From an uncultured Flavobacteriales bacterium (GTDB taxonomy: Bacteria; Bacteroidota; Bacteroidia; Flavobacteriales_D; Crocinitomicaceae): 64,000 nt of DNA. The DNA is taken from contig CALEIK010000014.1 of assembly GCA_937876195.1 (NCBI GenBank), forward strand, positions 1 through 64,000. Direction: 5' to 3'. This document shows positions 18,064 to 27,371 of this stretch, in pieces. Numbering within the stretch: the stretch's first letter is position 1; every line of letters begins with the position of its first letter. Both the position numbers and the translations under genes were made by a program. The notes under the pieces were generated by a model. It worked only from the letters and a program-made list of their open reading frames with translations, did not search any database and was not told where the DNA came from.

Positions 18064-19425
18064 TTATGCAATCGCTCTAATTACGTCTTGATACGTAATG
18101 ATGTGTTTTTGATTTTCACCATAATTTACAATAACAGCACATGCACCACTTGTGAACAATTTCGAAACGGCTTCTATCGAAGCTGTTCCATCCACTTCAG
18201 GCAATGGAGCTTCCATCACATGTTTGATTGGCATTTCTTTCAATTCAGGGTTCCCTAACAGTTTAGCAAAAAGCTGCGTGTCCGACAAAGAACCAACGCA
18301 TTCGTTTTCGGAAACAACAGGAAGTTGAGAAATACCATATTGGTTCATTAAAAGTAATGCTTGAGAAACTGGATTTTCAGCGGTAACTGTCACCAAATGT
18401 TTTCCTGCATGGTCTTTAATCAAGTCCAGCGCATTCGTTTTTTCCTCATCTAAAAATCCTCTATCTCTCATCCAGTCGTCGTTGAACATTTTTCCAACAT
18501 AGCGACTTCCATGATCGTGAAACAAGACAACAACTACATCATCTTCTTTCAATTCATCTTTCAATTGTAAAATCCCTTTGATTGCCGATCCAGCTGAATT
18601 TCCGACAAAAATTCCTTCTTCTTTTGCCAATCTTCGTTGATAAACGGCAGCATCTTTATCTGTTACCTTTTCAAACTTATCAATGACAGAAAAATCTACA
18701 TTTTTAGGAAGAATATCTTCTCCAATTCCTTCTGTGATGTACGGATAAATCTCATTGTCATCAAAAATTCCTGTCTCGTGGTACTTTTTAAAAACAGAAC
18801 CGTACGTATCTATTCCCCAAATTTTAATGTTTGGATTTTTCTCTTTCAAATATTTTCCAACACCAGAAATTGTACCTCCAGTTCCAACTCCAACAACAAA
18901 ATGCGTGATTTTACCATCTGTTTGTTCCCAAATTTCTGGACCTGTAGATAAATAGTGTGCCTTTGTGTTTGAAGGATTGTCGTATTGGTTCACATACCAA
19001 GAATTTGGAATCTCCGTCGCCAATCGTTTGGAAACTGAATAATAAGAGCGCGGATCATCCGGAGCAACGTTTGTTGGACAGACGTGAACATCTGCTCCAA
19101 CTGCTCTTAAGATATCCATTTTCTCTTTACTTTGCTTATCACTTAGAACGCAAATCAGTTTGTACCCTTTTATGATACACGCCAGAGCTAGTCCCATTCC
19201 TGTATTTCCTGAGGTTCCTTCAATGACCGTTCCTCCTGGCATCAATCTCCCATCTGCTTCTGCATCTTCAATCATTTGAACTGCCATTCTATCTTTTACA
19301 GAATTTCCTGGATTCGTCGTTTCAATTTTTGCCAAAACAGTCGCTTTAACGTCTTTGGTTAATTTATTTAGTTTAACCAATGGTGTATTTCCAATTGTTT
19401 CAAGTATGTTGTTGTAATATTTCAT
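18064..19425 (-). CDS. Cystathionine beta-synthase-like PLP enzyme with CBS domains
   Basis: The N-terminal part (about 1-320) is a cysteine synthase/CBS fold-type II PLP domain, with Lys44 in NPGNSVKDRM as the Schiff-base lysine, EGTSGNTGMG and the phosphate loop GTGGTISG. Residues about 340-453 form a pair of CBS domains, usually binding adenosyl ligands. The enzyme probably condenses serine with homocysteine or acts as a cysteine synthase; sequence alone does not decide. Length 453 fits bacterial CBS with a regulatory module. A promoter-like TAnnTTTG box lies 20 bases upstream. Confidence 0.92.
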   Translation of the reverse strand: MKYYNNILETIGNTPLVKLNKLTKDVKATVLAKIETTNPGNSVKDRMAVQMIEDAEADGRLMPGGTVIEGTSGNTGMGLALACIIKGYKLICVLSDKQSKEKMDILRAVGADVHVCPTNVAPDDPRSYYSVSKRLATEIPNSWYVNQYDNPSNTKAHYLSTGPEIWEQTDGKITHFVVGVGTGGTISGVGKYLKEKNPNIKIWGIDTYGSVFKKYHETGIFDDNEIYPYITEGIGEDILPKNVDFSVIDKFEKVTDKDAAVYQRRLAKEEGIFVGNSAGSAIKGILQLKDELKEDDVVVVLFHDHGSRYVGKMFNDDWMRDRGFLDEEKTNALDLIKDHAGKHLVTVTAENPVSQALLLMNQYGISQLPVVSENECVGSLSDTQLFAKLLGNPELKEMPIKHVMEAPLPEVDGTASIEAVSKLFTSGACAVIVNYGENQKHIITYQDVIRAIA

Positions 19426-19444
19426 CTAGTCTGTTTAATAGGTG

Positions 19445-19478
19445 CAAAAGTAATTAATCCTCGCAACTTTAAAAACAA
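19445..19478 (-). promoter_or_regulatory. Promoter of the cbs-like gene
   Basis: On the minus strand a TTG (19476-19478) lies 23 bases before tacttttg (19445-19452), matching the Bacteroidota -33/-7 pattern. It leaves a leader of about 12 bases before the ATG at 19425. Confidence 0.5.
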
Positions 19479-19486
19479 GTTACGTT

Positions 19487-20572
19487 CTAAATCATTCCCT
19501 TGGTTGAAAGGATAATCAATCCGATGTACACCACATAAGAAAGGATTAAAATCACCCCTTTAATTCTCCCAATCCGCTTGCCGATATACAGCACAACGGC
19601 GAGTAATAAAGCTATCGCGATCATCCACAACATGTCAAAATCAATCGATGTTTGACTCACACTAATTGGAGTCACCATGGAGGTCAATCCAATCACAGCG
19701 AAAATGTTGAATACATTGGAACCAATCAAATTACCCACCGAAATATCTGTTTGTTTACGGTAGGCTGCGACACATGATGCAACTAATTCTGGAGCACTTG
19801 TTCCGAAGGCAACAACTGTAACGCCAATCACCAAATCTCTGTCGGGATTATCTTCCAAAAAGTATTCTGCGATACCCACAGCACCTTTCACAAACCAATC
19901 CGCTCCAAAGTAGAGTCCAACAAGTCCAACGCTTAGAAAGAGTGCAGATTTCCACAACGGAATTTTCCCATCTTCAAAATCATCGTCATCATCGTCATCA
20001 TCGTCATCATCATCGTCGTCATCATCGTCATCGTCGTCGTCCTTCTTGTGCTTTTTAATTTCTCGATCTTTTCTATCCTTTAGTTTATGCTGCCTTTTCT
20101 TCTGTTTTTTCTTTTTCTTTTTATTCTTTCTTCGGGATCTTGATACTAGAAAAAGAATGAACCCAATTAATATGGTAAATAAAATGACTCCATCCGAGAA
20201 GGAAATTTCACCATCAATGGCAAAATAATAAAACAACAAAGTGGCAAAAAGCATCATCGGAAAATCTACGATTTTTGTCTCCCTACCAGCAAAAATTGGA
20301 AAAATAACTACTGTAATCCCCAACACCAACGCCAAATTAGCGATATTCGATCCTATGACATTGCCAATGGCAATTCCTGGGTTTCCGTCGAGCGCACTTC
20401 TCATACTGACGATGAGCTCTGGAGCGGATGTTCCAAACGCGACAACCGTCATTCCAATCACCAATGGCGAGATCCGAAGCAGGAAAGAAAATCCAACAGC
20501 GCCTTTAACGAGGAATTCACCTCCAACAACAAGAACACCTAATCCTAAGATTAAAAATAGAAAATCAATCAA
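19487..20572 (-). CDS. CaxA-type Na+/Ca2+ antiporter with a polybasic/poly-Asp loop
   Basis: The 361-residue inner-membrane exchanger has two inverted homologous halves, each with the alpha-repeat VVAFGTSAPEL and a second motif GNVIGSNIAN or GNLIGSNVFN. It likely exchanges Na+ (or H+) for Ca2+. Between the halves lies an unusual loop: about 33 residues dominated by Lys and Arg, then 21 consecutive Asp (codons at 19979-20041, 12 GAT and 9 GAC), then FEDGK. The frame begins at TTG 20572 directly after ATT and a stop codon, so the start is non-ATG. The acidic run could bind Ca2+; that is inference. Confidence 0.92.
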   Translation of the reverse strand: MIDFLFLILGLGVLVVGGEFLVKGAVGFSFLLRISPLVIGMTVVAFGTSAPELIVSMRSALDGNPGIAIGNVIGSNIANLALVLGITVVIFPIFAGRETKIVDFPMMLFATLLFYYFAIDGEISFSDGVILFTILIGFILFLVSRSRRKNKKKKKKQKKRQHKLKDRKDREIKKHKKDDDDDDDDDDDDDDDDDDDDDFEDGKIPLWKSALFLSVGLVGLYFGADWFVKGAVGIAEYFLEDNPDRDLVIGVTVVAFGTSAPELVASCVAAYRKQTDISVGNLIGSNVFNIFAVIGLTSMVTPISVSQTSIDFDMLWMIAIALLLAVVLYIGKRIGRIKGVILILSYVVYIGLIILSTKGMI

Positions 20573-20602
20573 AATCTAATTTCTGTTTAATATAATTAAT
20601 CA

Positions 20603-20610
20603 CAAATATA
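20603..20610 (-). promoter_or_regulatory. Possible -7 box of the antiporter gene
   Basis: On the minus strand this reads tatatttg, 30 bases before the TTG start at 20572. It lies back to back with the uvrB promoter. Confidence 0.4.
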
Positions 20611-20618
20611 ATGGTTGA

Positions 20619-20649
20619 TTTGTACGCGCTTCTTTAATTTGTATTTTTG
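20619..20649 (+). promoter_or_regulatory. uvrB promoter (TTTG-N19-TAnnTTTG)
   Basis: TTTG at 20619-20622 and tatttttg at 20642-20649 are separated by exactly 19 bases, the canonical Bacteroidota spacing. The promoter lies inside the longer uvrB frame and so supports the ATG at 20669 as the start. Confidence 0.7.
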
Positions 20650-20668
20650 TTTAAATTTTACTGTTCCC

Positions 20669-22690
20669 ATGGATTTCCAACTTGTTTCTGACTTTGAGCC
20701 TACTGGTGATCAACCAAACGCGATCAAGGAATTGGTGAATGGTATCAACCACAATGTGGCGCATCAAACGCTTTTAGGAGTGACGGGTAGCGGTAAGACA
20801 TTTACAGTTGCCAATGTCATTCAAGAGATTAACCGGCCGACACTTGTCCTTTCTCATAACAAAACGCTAGCGGCTCAATTGTACGGTGAATTCAAGCAGT
20901 TTTTCCCTGAGAATCGTGTGGAGTATTTCGTGTCCTACTACGATTATTACCAACCTGAAGCGTATTTACCTGTCACAGGTACGTACATTGAAAAAGATTT
21001 AGCCATCAACGATGAGATTGAAAAATTACGGCTTTCCGCCACTTCTGCCCTGCTTTCAGGAAGAAAAGATGTAATTGTTGTCGCCTCGGTTTCGTGCATT
21101 TATGGAATCGGGAATCCAGAAGAATTTGAAAAAAGCATTATTCACCTCAATAAGGGGATGACCATCTCGCGCAATAAATTTCTATTCAATCTTGTCGAAA
21201 ACTTATACAGCAGAGCGAACGAAGAATTTGAACGAGGGACTTTTCGGGTAAAAGGAGATACCGTAGATATCTACCTAGCTTATGCAGATTATGCCGTTCG
21301 TATCGAGTTTTGGGGAGATGACATTGAAACGATTTCTACTATCGACCCAAAACATAATTCAACAATAGAAATTCTCGAAGAGATAAGCATTTACCCAGCA
21401 AATATATTTGTCACAAGCTCCGAAACGACCAAACAAGCAGTCGACATGATCGGCGAAGACATGGTCATTCAGGTCGAAAATTTTCGTAGAGAAGGAAAAA
21501 TTGAAGAAAGTGAACGATTAAAAGAACGCATCAATTACGACCTTGAAATGATTCGAGAACTCGGCTATTGCTCAGGAATTGAGAATTATTCGCGCTATTT
21601 CGATAAACGCCAGCCAGGACAGCGACCTTTCTGTTTGCTCGATTATTTTCCAGATGATTTTATCATGGTCATTGATGAAAGTCACGTGACACTTCCTCAA
21701 GTCAAAGCGATGTACGGCGGTGACCGTGCGCGAAAAATCAATTTGGTAGATTACGGTTTTCGACTTCAATCTGCTATGGACAATCGCCCATTAAAATTTG
21801 AAGAATTCGAATCAATGCTGAACACAGTGATTTATGTATCAGCAACACCTGCCGACTATGAGATAGAAAAGTCAGAAGGTGTCGTCGTTGAACAAGTCAT
21901 TCGCCCGACAGGACTTTTAGATCCAGAGATTGAAGTGCGAAGCAGTGTTAATCAAATTGATAATCTAATCGAAGAAATTCATCTACGCATTCCAAAAGAT
22001 GAACGTGTGTTAGTCACTACGCTGACAAAACGAATGGCGGAAGAATTACAAAAGTATTTGGATCGTCTTGGAATTTTGTGTCGCTACATTCACTCAGAAG
22101 TTGATACGATTGAACGTGTGGAGATATTGCGTCAACTGCGTTTAGGAGAATTTCATGTATTGATTGGCGTCAACTTACTTCGAGAAGGACTGGATTTACC
22201 AGAGGTTTCACTGGTTGCAATTATCGATGCAGACAAAGAAGGGTTTTTGCGTAATAAGCGTTCGTTGATTCAAACGACAGGTAGAGCCGCACGAAATGTG
22301 AATGGAAAAGTAATCATGTACGCGGATAAGACCACTGACTCTATGGCGCAAACCATCGACGAAACAGAGCGAAGAAGGGAAATACAAATCGCCTACAACG
22401 AAGCCCATGGTTTGGTTCCGACTCCGCTTAAAAAATCCATGCAGAAAATTCTTAATTCCACCAAAGTGGCGGATGGAGACGGAACACATGGAACCTATGT
22501 CATTCCAGAAGAAATGGCACTTGCTGCTGACCCTGTAGTGCAGTACATGACAGATGAACAACTCGATAAAACGATACTCAATACACGGAAACAAATGGAA
22601 GCGGCAGCAAAAGAACTCGATTTTATGGAAGCTGCACGTTTGCGCGATGAACTCTACGCATTAGAAAAACGGAAAAAAGACAAAAAATGA
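20669..22690 (+). CDS. uvrB: Excinuclease ABC subunit B
   Basis: UvrB is the helicase-like damage-verification subunit of nucleotide excision repair, acting with UvrA and UvrC. I start it at ATG 20669 (MDFQLVSDFEP), giving 673 residues as is usual; the frame extends to 20615 but includes the promoter. Walker A is GVTGSGKT at 37-44. YYDYYQPEAY (beta hairpin), DESHVTLPQ (Walker B), ATPADYE, GRAARN and the C-terminal UvrC-binding coiled coil (KELDFMEAARLRDEL) are all present. Its stop codon overlaps the next gene by four bases. Confidence 0.98.
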   Translation: MDFQLVSDFEPTGDQPNAIKELVNGINHNVAHQTLLGVTGSGKTFTVANVIQEINRPTLVLSHNKTLAAQLYGEFKQFFPENRVEYFVSYYDYYQPEAYLPVTGTYIEKDLAINDEIEKLRLSATSALLSGRKDVIVVASVSCIYGIGNPEEFEKSIIHLNKGMTISRNKFLFNLVENLYSRANEEFERGTFRVKGDTVDIYLAYADYAVRIEFWGDDIETISTIDPKHNSTIEILEEISIYPANIFVTSSETTKQAVDMIGEDMVIQVENFRREGKIEESERLKERINYDLEMIRELGYCSGIENYSRYFDKRQPGQRPFCLLDYFPDDFIMVIDESHVTLPQVKAMYGGDRARKINLVDYGFRLQSAMDNRPLKFEEFESMLNTVIYVSATPADYEIEKSEGVVVEQVIRPTGLLDPEIEVRSSVNQIDNLIEEIHLRIPKDERVLVTTLTKRMAEELQKYLDRLGILCRYIHSEVDTIERVEILRQLRLGEFHVLIGVNLLREGLDLPEVSLVAIIDADKEGFLRNKRSLIQTTGRAARNVNGKVIMYADKTTDSMAQTIDETERRREIQIAYNEAHGLVPTPLKKSMQKILNSTKVADGDGTHGTYVIPEEMALAADPVVQYMTDEQLDKTILNTRKQMEAAAKELDFMEAARLRDELYALEKRKKDKK

Positions 22691-22983
22691 ATTTAAAAAC
22701 GACTTTAGGTCAATTTCGAATATTGGCAATTTTGGAAGGAATTTCATGGCCACTGCTACTGATAACAATGTGGTTAAAATATGCGCATGAAATGCTGTTA
22801 CCAAATAAAATAGTAGGTATGATTCATGGCGTTTTTTTCATTTTCTTTTGTATTTGGCTAGTGCTCTATGCACGAAAGGCGAAATGGGGAATTGGAATGA
22901 TTGCGCTAGGTTTTCTTGCATCGCTCTTCCCATTTGGAACGTTTGTTTTTGACGCAAAAATTTTAAAAAAGGAAAATCCCTAA
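22687..22983 (+). CDS. DUF3817-family small membrane protein
   Basis: The 98-residue protein has about three transmembrane helices and the family-like features FRILAILEGISWPLLL and MIHGVFFIFFCIWL. Its ATG overlaps the uvrB stop (ATGA), implying translational coupling. The family is of unknown function and often sits beside transporter or synthase genes. Confidence 0.8.
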   Translation: MNLKTTLGQFRILAILEGISWPLLLITMWLKYAHEMLLPNKIVGMIHGVFFIFFCIWLVLYARKAKWGIGMIALGFLASLFPFGTFVFDAKILKKENP

Positions 22984-23010
22984 CCATTTAATCGTTAATT
23001 TAGTCCACAT

Positions 23011-23730
23011 ATGGATACCAGAAAACACGTCGAAGTTTGCTTCACACCAGGTGAATACGAATATTTCAAAGGGGAATACGATATTATCGTTGTCATTGAT
23101 GTATTGCGTGCAACAACGGCTATCTGTGCGGCATTTGAGCACGGAGTAAAGGCAATTATTCCAGTGTCAACCATTGAAGAAGCAAAGGAATATCAAGAAA
23201 AGGGTTATTTAGTAGGCGCTGAGCGAAAAGGACAAATCGTCGAAGGTTTTGATTTCGGAAATTCTCCCTATTCGTTTATGGAAGAGAAGTTGAAAGGGAA
23301 AGAGGTCGTACTGACAACCACCAATGGAACAAAAGCGTTGAATATCGCGAGCGATGCACCCACCGTTGTTGTTGGGTCCTTGATAAATCTCGATGCACTA
23401 TGTGAATGGTTGGAGGAACAAGATCAGAACATTCTTTGTTTGTGCTCGGGTTGGCAAGATAAATTCAACCTCGAAGACACGATTTGTGCCGGTGCTATTT
23501 CAGAATATTTGATCGGGACAGGGAAATTTACTTCAGACGAAGACTCTTCCATAGCCGCAAAATATTTGTATCTTTCTGCATGGGTGAACCCGCTTGGTTA
23601 TTTGAAATCAAGCTCGCACCGAAGACGATTAAAGAACTTGGATTTGAATGAAGATATTAAATATTGCTTGACCCCAAATCAAACGAATGTAATTCCAATT
23701 TTACGCGATGGGAAGCTGGTTAAACTATAA
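23011..23730 (+). CDS. comB: 2-phosphosulfolactate phosphatase family protein
   Basis: ComB dephosphorylates 2-phosphosulfolactate in archaeal coenzyme M synthesis; in bacteria without coenzyme M the substrate is uncertain. The 239-residue protein shows the family motifs VVIDVLRATTAI, GAERKGQIVEGFDFGNSP, LTTTNGTKAL and LCSGWQDKFNLEDT. It overlaps the downstream phospholipase C-like gene by 23 bases. Confidence 0.9.
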   Translation: MDTRKHVEVCFTPGEYEYFKGEYDIIVVIDVLRATTAICAAFEHGVKAIIPVSTIEEAKEYQEKGYLVGAERKGQIVEGFDFGNSPYSFMEEKLKGKEVVLTTTNGTKALNIASDAPTVVVGSLINLDALCEWLEEQDQNILCLCSGWQDKFNLEDTICAGAISEYLIGTGKFTSDEDSSIAAKYLYLSAWVNPLGYLKSSSHRRRLKNLDLNEDIKYCLTPNQTNVIPILRDGKLVKL

Positions 23731-24712
23731 AGTACTGTTGTTGCTCGTTATCCCTTTTCTATTTGGATTGGGTGAACGCGGAAACTCCCAAAAACGCTGG
23801 GGATTTTTCGGACACAAACGCATCAACAGAATTGCCTCCTTCACACTCCCTCCTGAAATGTTTGGGTTTTACAAAGATCACATTGAATACATTACAGAGC
23901 ATGCTGTCGATCCTGACAAACGACGATATGCGGTGGACGGAGAAGCTGAAAAACATTACATCGATATTGATCATTATGTACATGGCGGCGAAGATCCGTT
24001 TGAGATAGTTCCTAGAAAATGGAAAGATGCAGTCACTAAATTCTCTGAAGATACCTTGTACGCCTACGGAATTGTTCCTTGGAACATTGTCTGGATGAAA
24101 TACAAACTGCAACGAGCTTTTGAAGAAAAAAATGTCGATCTGATTCTCAAGTATTCCGCAGACATTGGACATTACATTGGCGATGCACACGTGCCATTGC
24201 ATACCACTGAAAACTACAACGGACAGCTGACCAACCAAAAAGGAATTCACGGTTTGTGGGAAAGTAGATTGGTGGAAATCAATTACGAGAACTACAATTA
24301 TTTTGTCGGAAAGGCACGCTACATCAAAGATTTAGAAAAAGAAATTTGGGAAACGATAGAAGCCTCGCATTATGCGGTAGACTCAGTACTCCGAATAGAA
24401 AAAGAATTGACCGCCGAAATGGATTCTGACAAAAAATACAGCTTTGAGCAACGCGGCAATACAACGGTGTCTGTCTATTCGTATGAATTTTCGCAGGAAT
24501 ACCACCATCGACTGAACAACATGGTCGAACGACGCCTCAGAGCGTCCATTGCCATGGTAGGAAACATTTGGTACACTGCTTGGGTAGACGCGGGACAACC
24601 CGATCTCACATTATTGCAACATACGCCACCTTCAGAAGCGCTTGTGCAAGAACTGAAGGCTTTGGATGAACACTACCTAAATGATGAGCATAAAGGGAGG
24701 ATTTGTGAGTGA
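23708..24712 (+). CDS. Zinc-dependent phospholipase C / S1-P1 nuclease-like protein
   Basis: A signal peptide or N-terminal membrane helix (about 6-20) precedes a domain with the trinuclear-zinc histidine pattern: WGFFGHKRINR, HYIDIDHYVHG, and DIGHYIGDAHVPLHT followed by GIHGLWESRL. This is the zinc-dependent phospholipase C/S1-P1 nuclease fold; in Bacteroidota such proteins are annotated as zinc-dependent phospholipase C. It is probably periplasmic. The start ATG lies inside comB, so expression is coupled to it. Confidence 0.85.
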   Translation: MGSWLNYKVLLLLVIPFLFGLGERGNSQKRWGFFGHKRINRIASFTLPPEMFGFYKDHIEYITEHAVDPDKRRYAVDGEAEKHYIDIDHYVHGGEDPFEIVPRKWKDAVTKFSEDTLYAYGIVPWNIVWMKYKLQRAFEEKNVDLILKYSADIGHYIGDAHVPLHTTENYNGQLTNQKGIHGLWESRLVEINYENYNYFVGKARYIKDLEKEIWETIEASHYAVDSVLRIEKELTAEMDSDKKYSFEQRGNTTVSVYSYEFSQEYHHRLNNMVERRLRASIAMVGNIWYTAWVDAGQPDLTLLQHTPPSEALVQELKALDEHYLNDEHKGRICE

Positions 24713-24844
24713 TCTTGCATCTAACAAATGTACCGCATTAACAGTATTGAATGCTGAACTAAGGCAAGTTCATCTTCAAAACGAACGTTAAAATCAAGCC
24801 GCTTCTACCAGAAATTTTTACTTTAGTCTTCAAATACAAAACGC

Positions 24845-25630
24845 ATGATTGAAATAACTGATTTACGCAAGGAATTTACCCTTTCCAAGCAACAGCGTAA
24901 AGAACTAAATACCACTGAAACAAAAGCCGTGGCGGTTGACGGCATCAGCCTTACATGTACTCCAGGTCGCATTTTCTCCTTGCTAGGACCGAATGGCGCT
25001 GGTAAGACGACAACGCTGAGAATGATGTCCACCATTTTTAAACCAACATCTGGTTCAATTAAAATTGCTGGGGTTGATGCAGTCGCTCATCCTGCAGAGG
25101 CAAGAAGAAAAATTGGTTTTTTGACAGGTTCCACAGGGTTGTATGCACGACTTACGCCGCATGAAGTCATTAAGTATTTTGCTGATCTCTACGGAATTTC
25201 CAATGCCGATTTTGAAGAACGCAGTGAACGATTGTACACCTTGTTAGATATGCACGATTTTAAAGGAAAACGCATCGGGAAGCTGTCAACTGGTATGAAG
25301 CAAAAAGTTTCTATCTGCCGCACGATGATTCACGATCCAGAAGTCGTGATTTTTGATGAACCTACAAGTGGACTGGATGTCATCACCGCTGAAAATATCA
25401 TTCAATTGATCCGCGATTGCAAAACACAAGGGAAAACCGTCATTTTTTCGAGTCACATTATGAGTGAAGTCGATTTGCTCTGCGACGATCTTGCAATCAT
25501 TCACCAAGGTAAAATGCTGTTCAACAGTACAATGGATCAATTTAAAAAAGAAATGCAAGCCGAGAACATCACTGCAGAATTCATTCGCATTGTCAATGCT
25601 ACAAAATCCCCTAAAACGTTAGCTGTATGA
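24845..25630 (+). CDS. ABC transporter ATP-binding protein (NatA-like)
   Basis: The 261-residue ATPase has Walker A GPNGAGKTT, a Q-loop region, signature LSTGMKQKV and Walker B VVIFDEPTSGLD with a following switch histidine (SSHIM). It pairs with the next permease, whose start overlaps its stop by four bases. The pair resembles NatAB, the Na+-exporting or drug-exporting ABC systems; the substrate is unknown. Confidence 0.93.
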   Translation: MIEITDLRKEFTLSKQQRKELNTTETKAVAVDGISLTCTPGRIFSLLGPNGAGKTTTLRMMSTIFKPTSGSIKIAGVDAVAHPAEARRKIGFLTGSTGLYARLTPHEVIKYFADLYGISNADFEERSERLYTLLDMHDFKGKRIGKLSTGMKQKVSICRTMIHDPEVVIFDEPTSGLDVITAENIIQLIRDCKTQGKTVIFSSHIMSEVDLLCDDLAIIHQGKMLFNSTMDQFKKEMQAENITAEFIRIVNATKSPKTLAV

Positions 25631-26817
25631 TTTTTACAATATTTAAAAAAGAACTTAAAGATACATTGAGGGATCGCAGAACGTTGATGATGATGTTGGT
25701 CATCCCAATTTTAATCTTCCCCATCATCCTGAACCTATTTGTAAGTGTTTCGTCAAGTTTTAGCGAAGAAGCCGCTAATAAAGAAATCAAGATTGGATTT
25801 GTGGGAAGCGAAGACAATTACGTGGCGACACAACTCCAATTACTGCCTGAGGAATTCGGTAAGAAACAAATTGTCTTCTACAAAGATTCGGTTCAATTAA
25901 AAGCAGATTTAAAAGTTGATTCCATTCAAATTGGGATGTATGCTGAAGCTAGTTTTGCGCAAAATCTTGAGGTTCGAAAACCTGCTTCGCTCATCGTGTA
26001 CTACAACGCGACTGATGTAGGGATGAAGGAGCGCGCTGAAGCATATGTCAGCACCGTTGAAAACATTGCGCAGCAGGAGCGCTACATAGACATGGAACTC
26101 GATGAATCAAAGCTGACTCCAATCTCAACATCGTATAGTAACATTGCTTCTAATAAAGAAATGATTGGTAAACTGGCCGGAGGAATTTTACCTTATATTT
26201 TTATCGCATTTGGATTCCTTGGCTGCATGTACCCCGCCATTGATTTATTCACTGGAGAGAAAGAGCGTGGAACAATTGAAACCTTACTGACAACCCCTGT
26301 CGCACGATGGCAACTCTTGTTCGGGAAAATGGGTGTCGTTGTCCTTTCCGGCTTGCTCGCTTCAACTGCTGCATTGGTAGGATTGGCATTGTCCATCAGC
26401 ATACTCGATCTCGGCGAAAATGCTGAATTACTCTCTGTTATCAACGGAATTTTGAGTGTTGAGTTCATCCTTTTACTGTATGCATTACTCATTCCGCTCA
26501 CCATATTTTTTGCAGGTGTGATGATTCCAATTGCCGTATACGCGAAAAGCTTCAAAGAGGCCCAGAGTATTATCACGCCACTAAACATCGTCATGGTTTT
26601 ACCCGCAATGATTGGATTCTTCCCAGGAATTGAATTGAACGTTATCACAGCCTCAATTCCTGTTGTCAATATTGTTTTGGCGACCAAAGAACTCATTGCT
26701 GGAACATTGGATTTTGGACTATTGGCACTAAGCTTTGGTGTGATGTTTGTATTGGCAGTTATCGCAGTGTTGTTTTCCTACAAACAGTTTGATAAGGAAA
26801 CGAATATTTTAATTTAG
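25627..26817 (+). CDS. ABC transporter permease (NatB-like)
   Basis: The 396-residue permease belongs to the ABC-2/NatB type: an N-terminal helix (MLVIPILIFPIILNLFV), a large extracytoplasmic domain (about 50-180) and a C-terminal block of five or six helices with FTGEKERGTIETLLTTPV, the family hallmark. It forms the transporter with the preceding ATPase and is followed four bases later by a small exported repeat protein. Confidence 0.93.
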   Translation: MIFTIFKKELKDTLRDRRTLMMMLVIPILIFPIILNLFVSVSSSFSEEAANKEIKIGFVGSEDNYVATQLQLLPEEFGKKQIVFYKDSVQLKADLKVDSIQIGMYAEASFAQNLEVRKPASLIVYYNATDVGMKERAEAYVSTVENIAQQERYIDMELDESKLTPISTSYSNIASNKEMIGKLAGGILPYIFIAFGFLGCMYPAIDLFTGEKERGTIETLLTTPVARWQLLFGKMGVVVLSGLLASTAALVGLALSISILDLGENAELLSVINGILSVEFILLLYALLIPLTIFFAGVMIPIAVYAKSFKEAQSIITPLNIVMVLPAMIGFFPGIELNVITASIPVVNIVLATKELIAGTLDFGLLALSFGVMFVLAVIAVLFSYKQFDKETNILI

Positions 26818-26821
26818 CCCC

Positions 26822-27313
26822 ATGAAAAAGCTGGTTTTTCTATTTTCCATCATCTTAAGTCTGAGTGCAGCTGCACAGGATTTGCGCACGACGTTCTCTA
26901 AAGATTACGCGAGATGGACTGCCGACGACTATACCTTTAGAACTACATTTATTGGGAGCTATGACAATTGGAAATGTAACAATACAACCATAAAAACAGT
27001 TTTTCTAAAAGGTTATGACAACTGGAGGATAGGAAATGATGTCACTTTAAAAACTGTATTTAATAGCGATTTTAATAGTTGGGAGATTAAGGGATTTGAT
27101 AAAGTCATTCGCGTGAGAACAACATTCACCAACAGTTTCGATCAATGGTCGGTATCAGGAGACGCCACTGGCGACTTTAGAACAACTTTTCACGACGATT
27201 GGGAACGCTGGAGTTTTAACGTTGATCTTGATTCTTTGGAGGAAGAACTCCAGCAAGCTATTTTATTTGTCGCGATTTACACGAGCTTGTCTCAAAAAGT
27301 CGATATAAAATAA
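26822..27313 (+). CDS. Small exported protein of six short aromatic repeats
   Basis: A clear signal peptide (residues 1-19) is followed by six units of the pattern [RK]T[TV]Fxx[SDG][YFW][DNAE]xW, with the terminal tryptophans at 32, 50, 68, 87, 109 and 130. The spacing is 18-22 residues, and examples include RTTFIGSYDNW and KTVFNSDFNSW. The short C-terminal tail has no T9SS domain. I do not recognise the repeat as a named family; it would suit a small beta-strand or turn repeat. It lies four bases after the NatB-like permease and is probably in the same transcript. Confidence 0.85.
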   Translation: MKKLVFLFSIILSLSAAAQDLRTTFSKDYARWTADDYTFRTTFIGSYDNWKCNNTTIKTVFLKGYDNWRIGNDVTLKTVFNSDFNSWEIKGFDKVIRVRTTFTNSFDQWSVSGDATGDFRTTFHDDWERWSFNVDLDSLEEELQQAILFVAIYTSLSQKVDIK

Positions 27314-27371
27314 GTGAGATCATTTTATTTATTGAAAAAATGGAAATATCTTTACCGAAAACCTACAACGT

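Noticed and set aside
19979..20041. Simple GAT/GAC microsatellite suggesting a phase-variable frame
   Set aside because: The period is three, so length changes cannot shift the frame, and the mixed codons do not form a pure slippage tract.
24713..24844. Gap between the phospholipase C-like gene and the ABC ATPase checked for a promoter, small RNA or small gene
   Set aside because: No TAnnTTTG box, hairpin with T-run or convincing short ORF was found.
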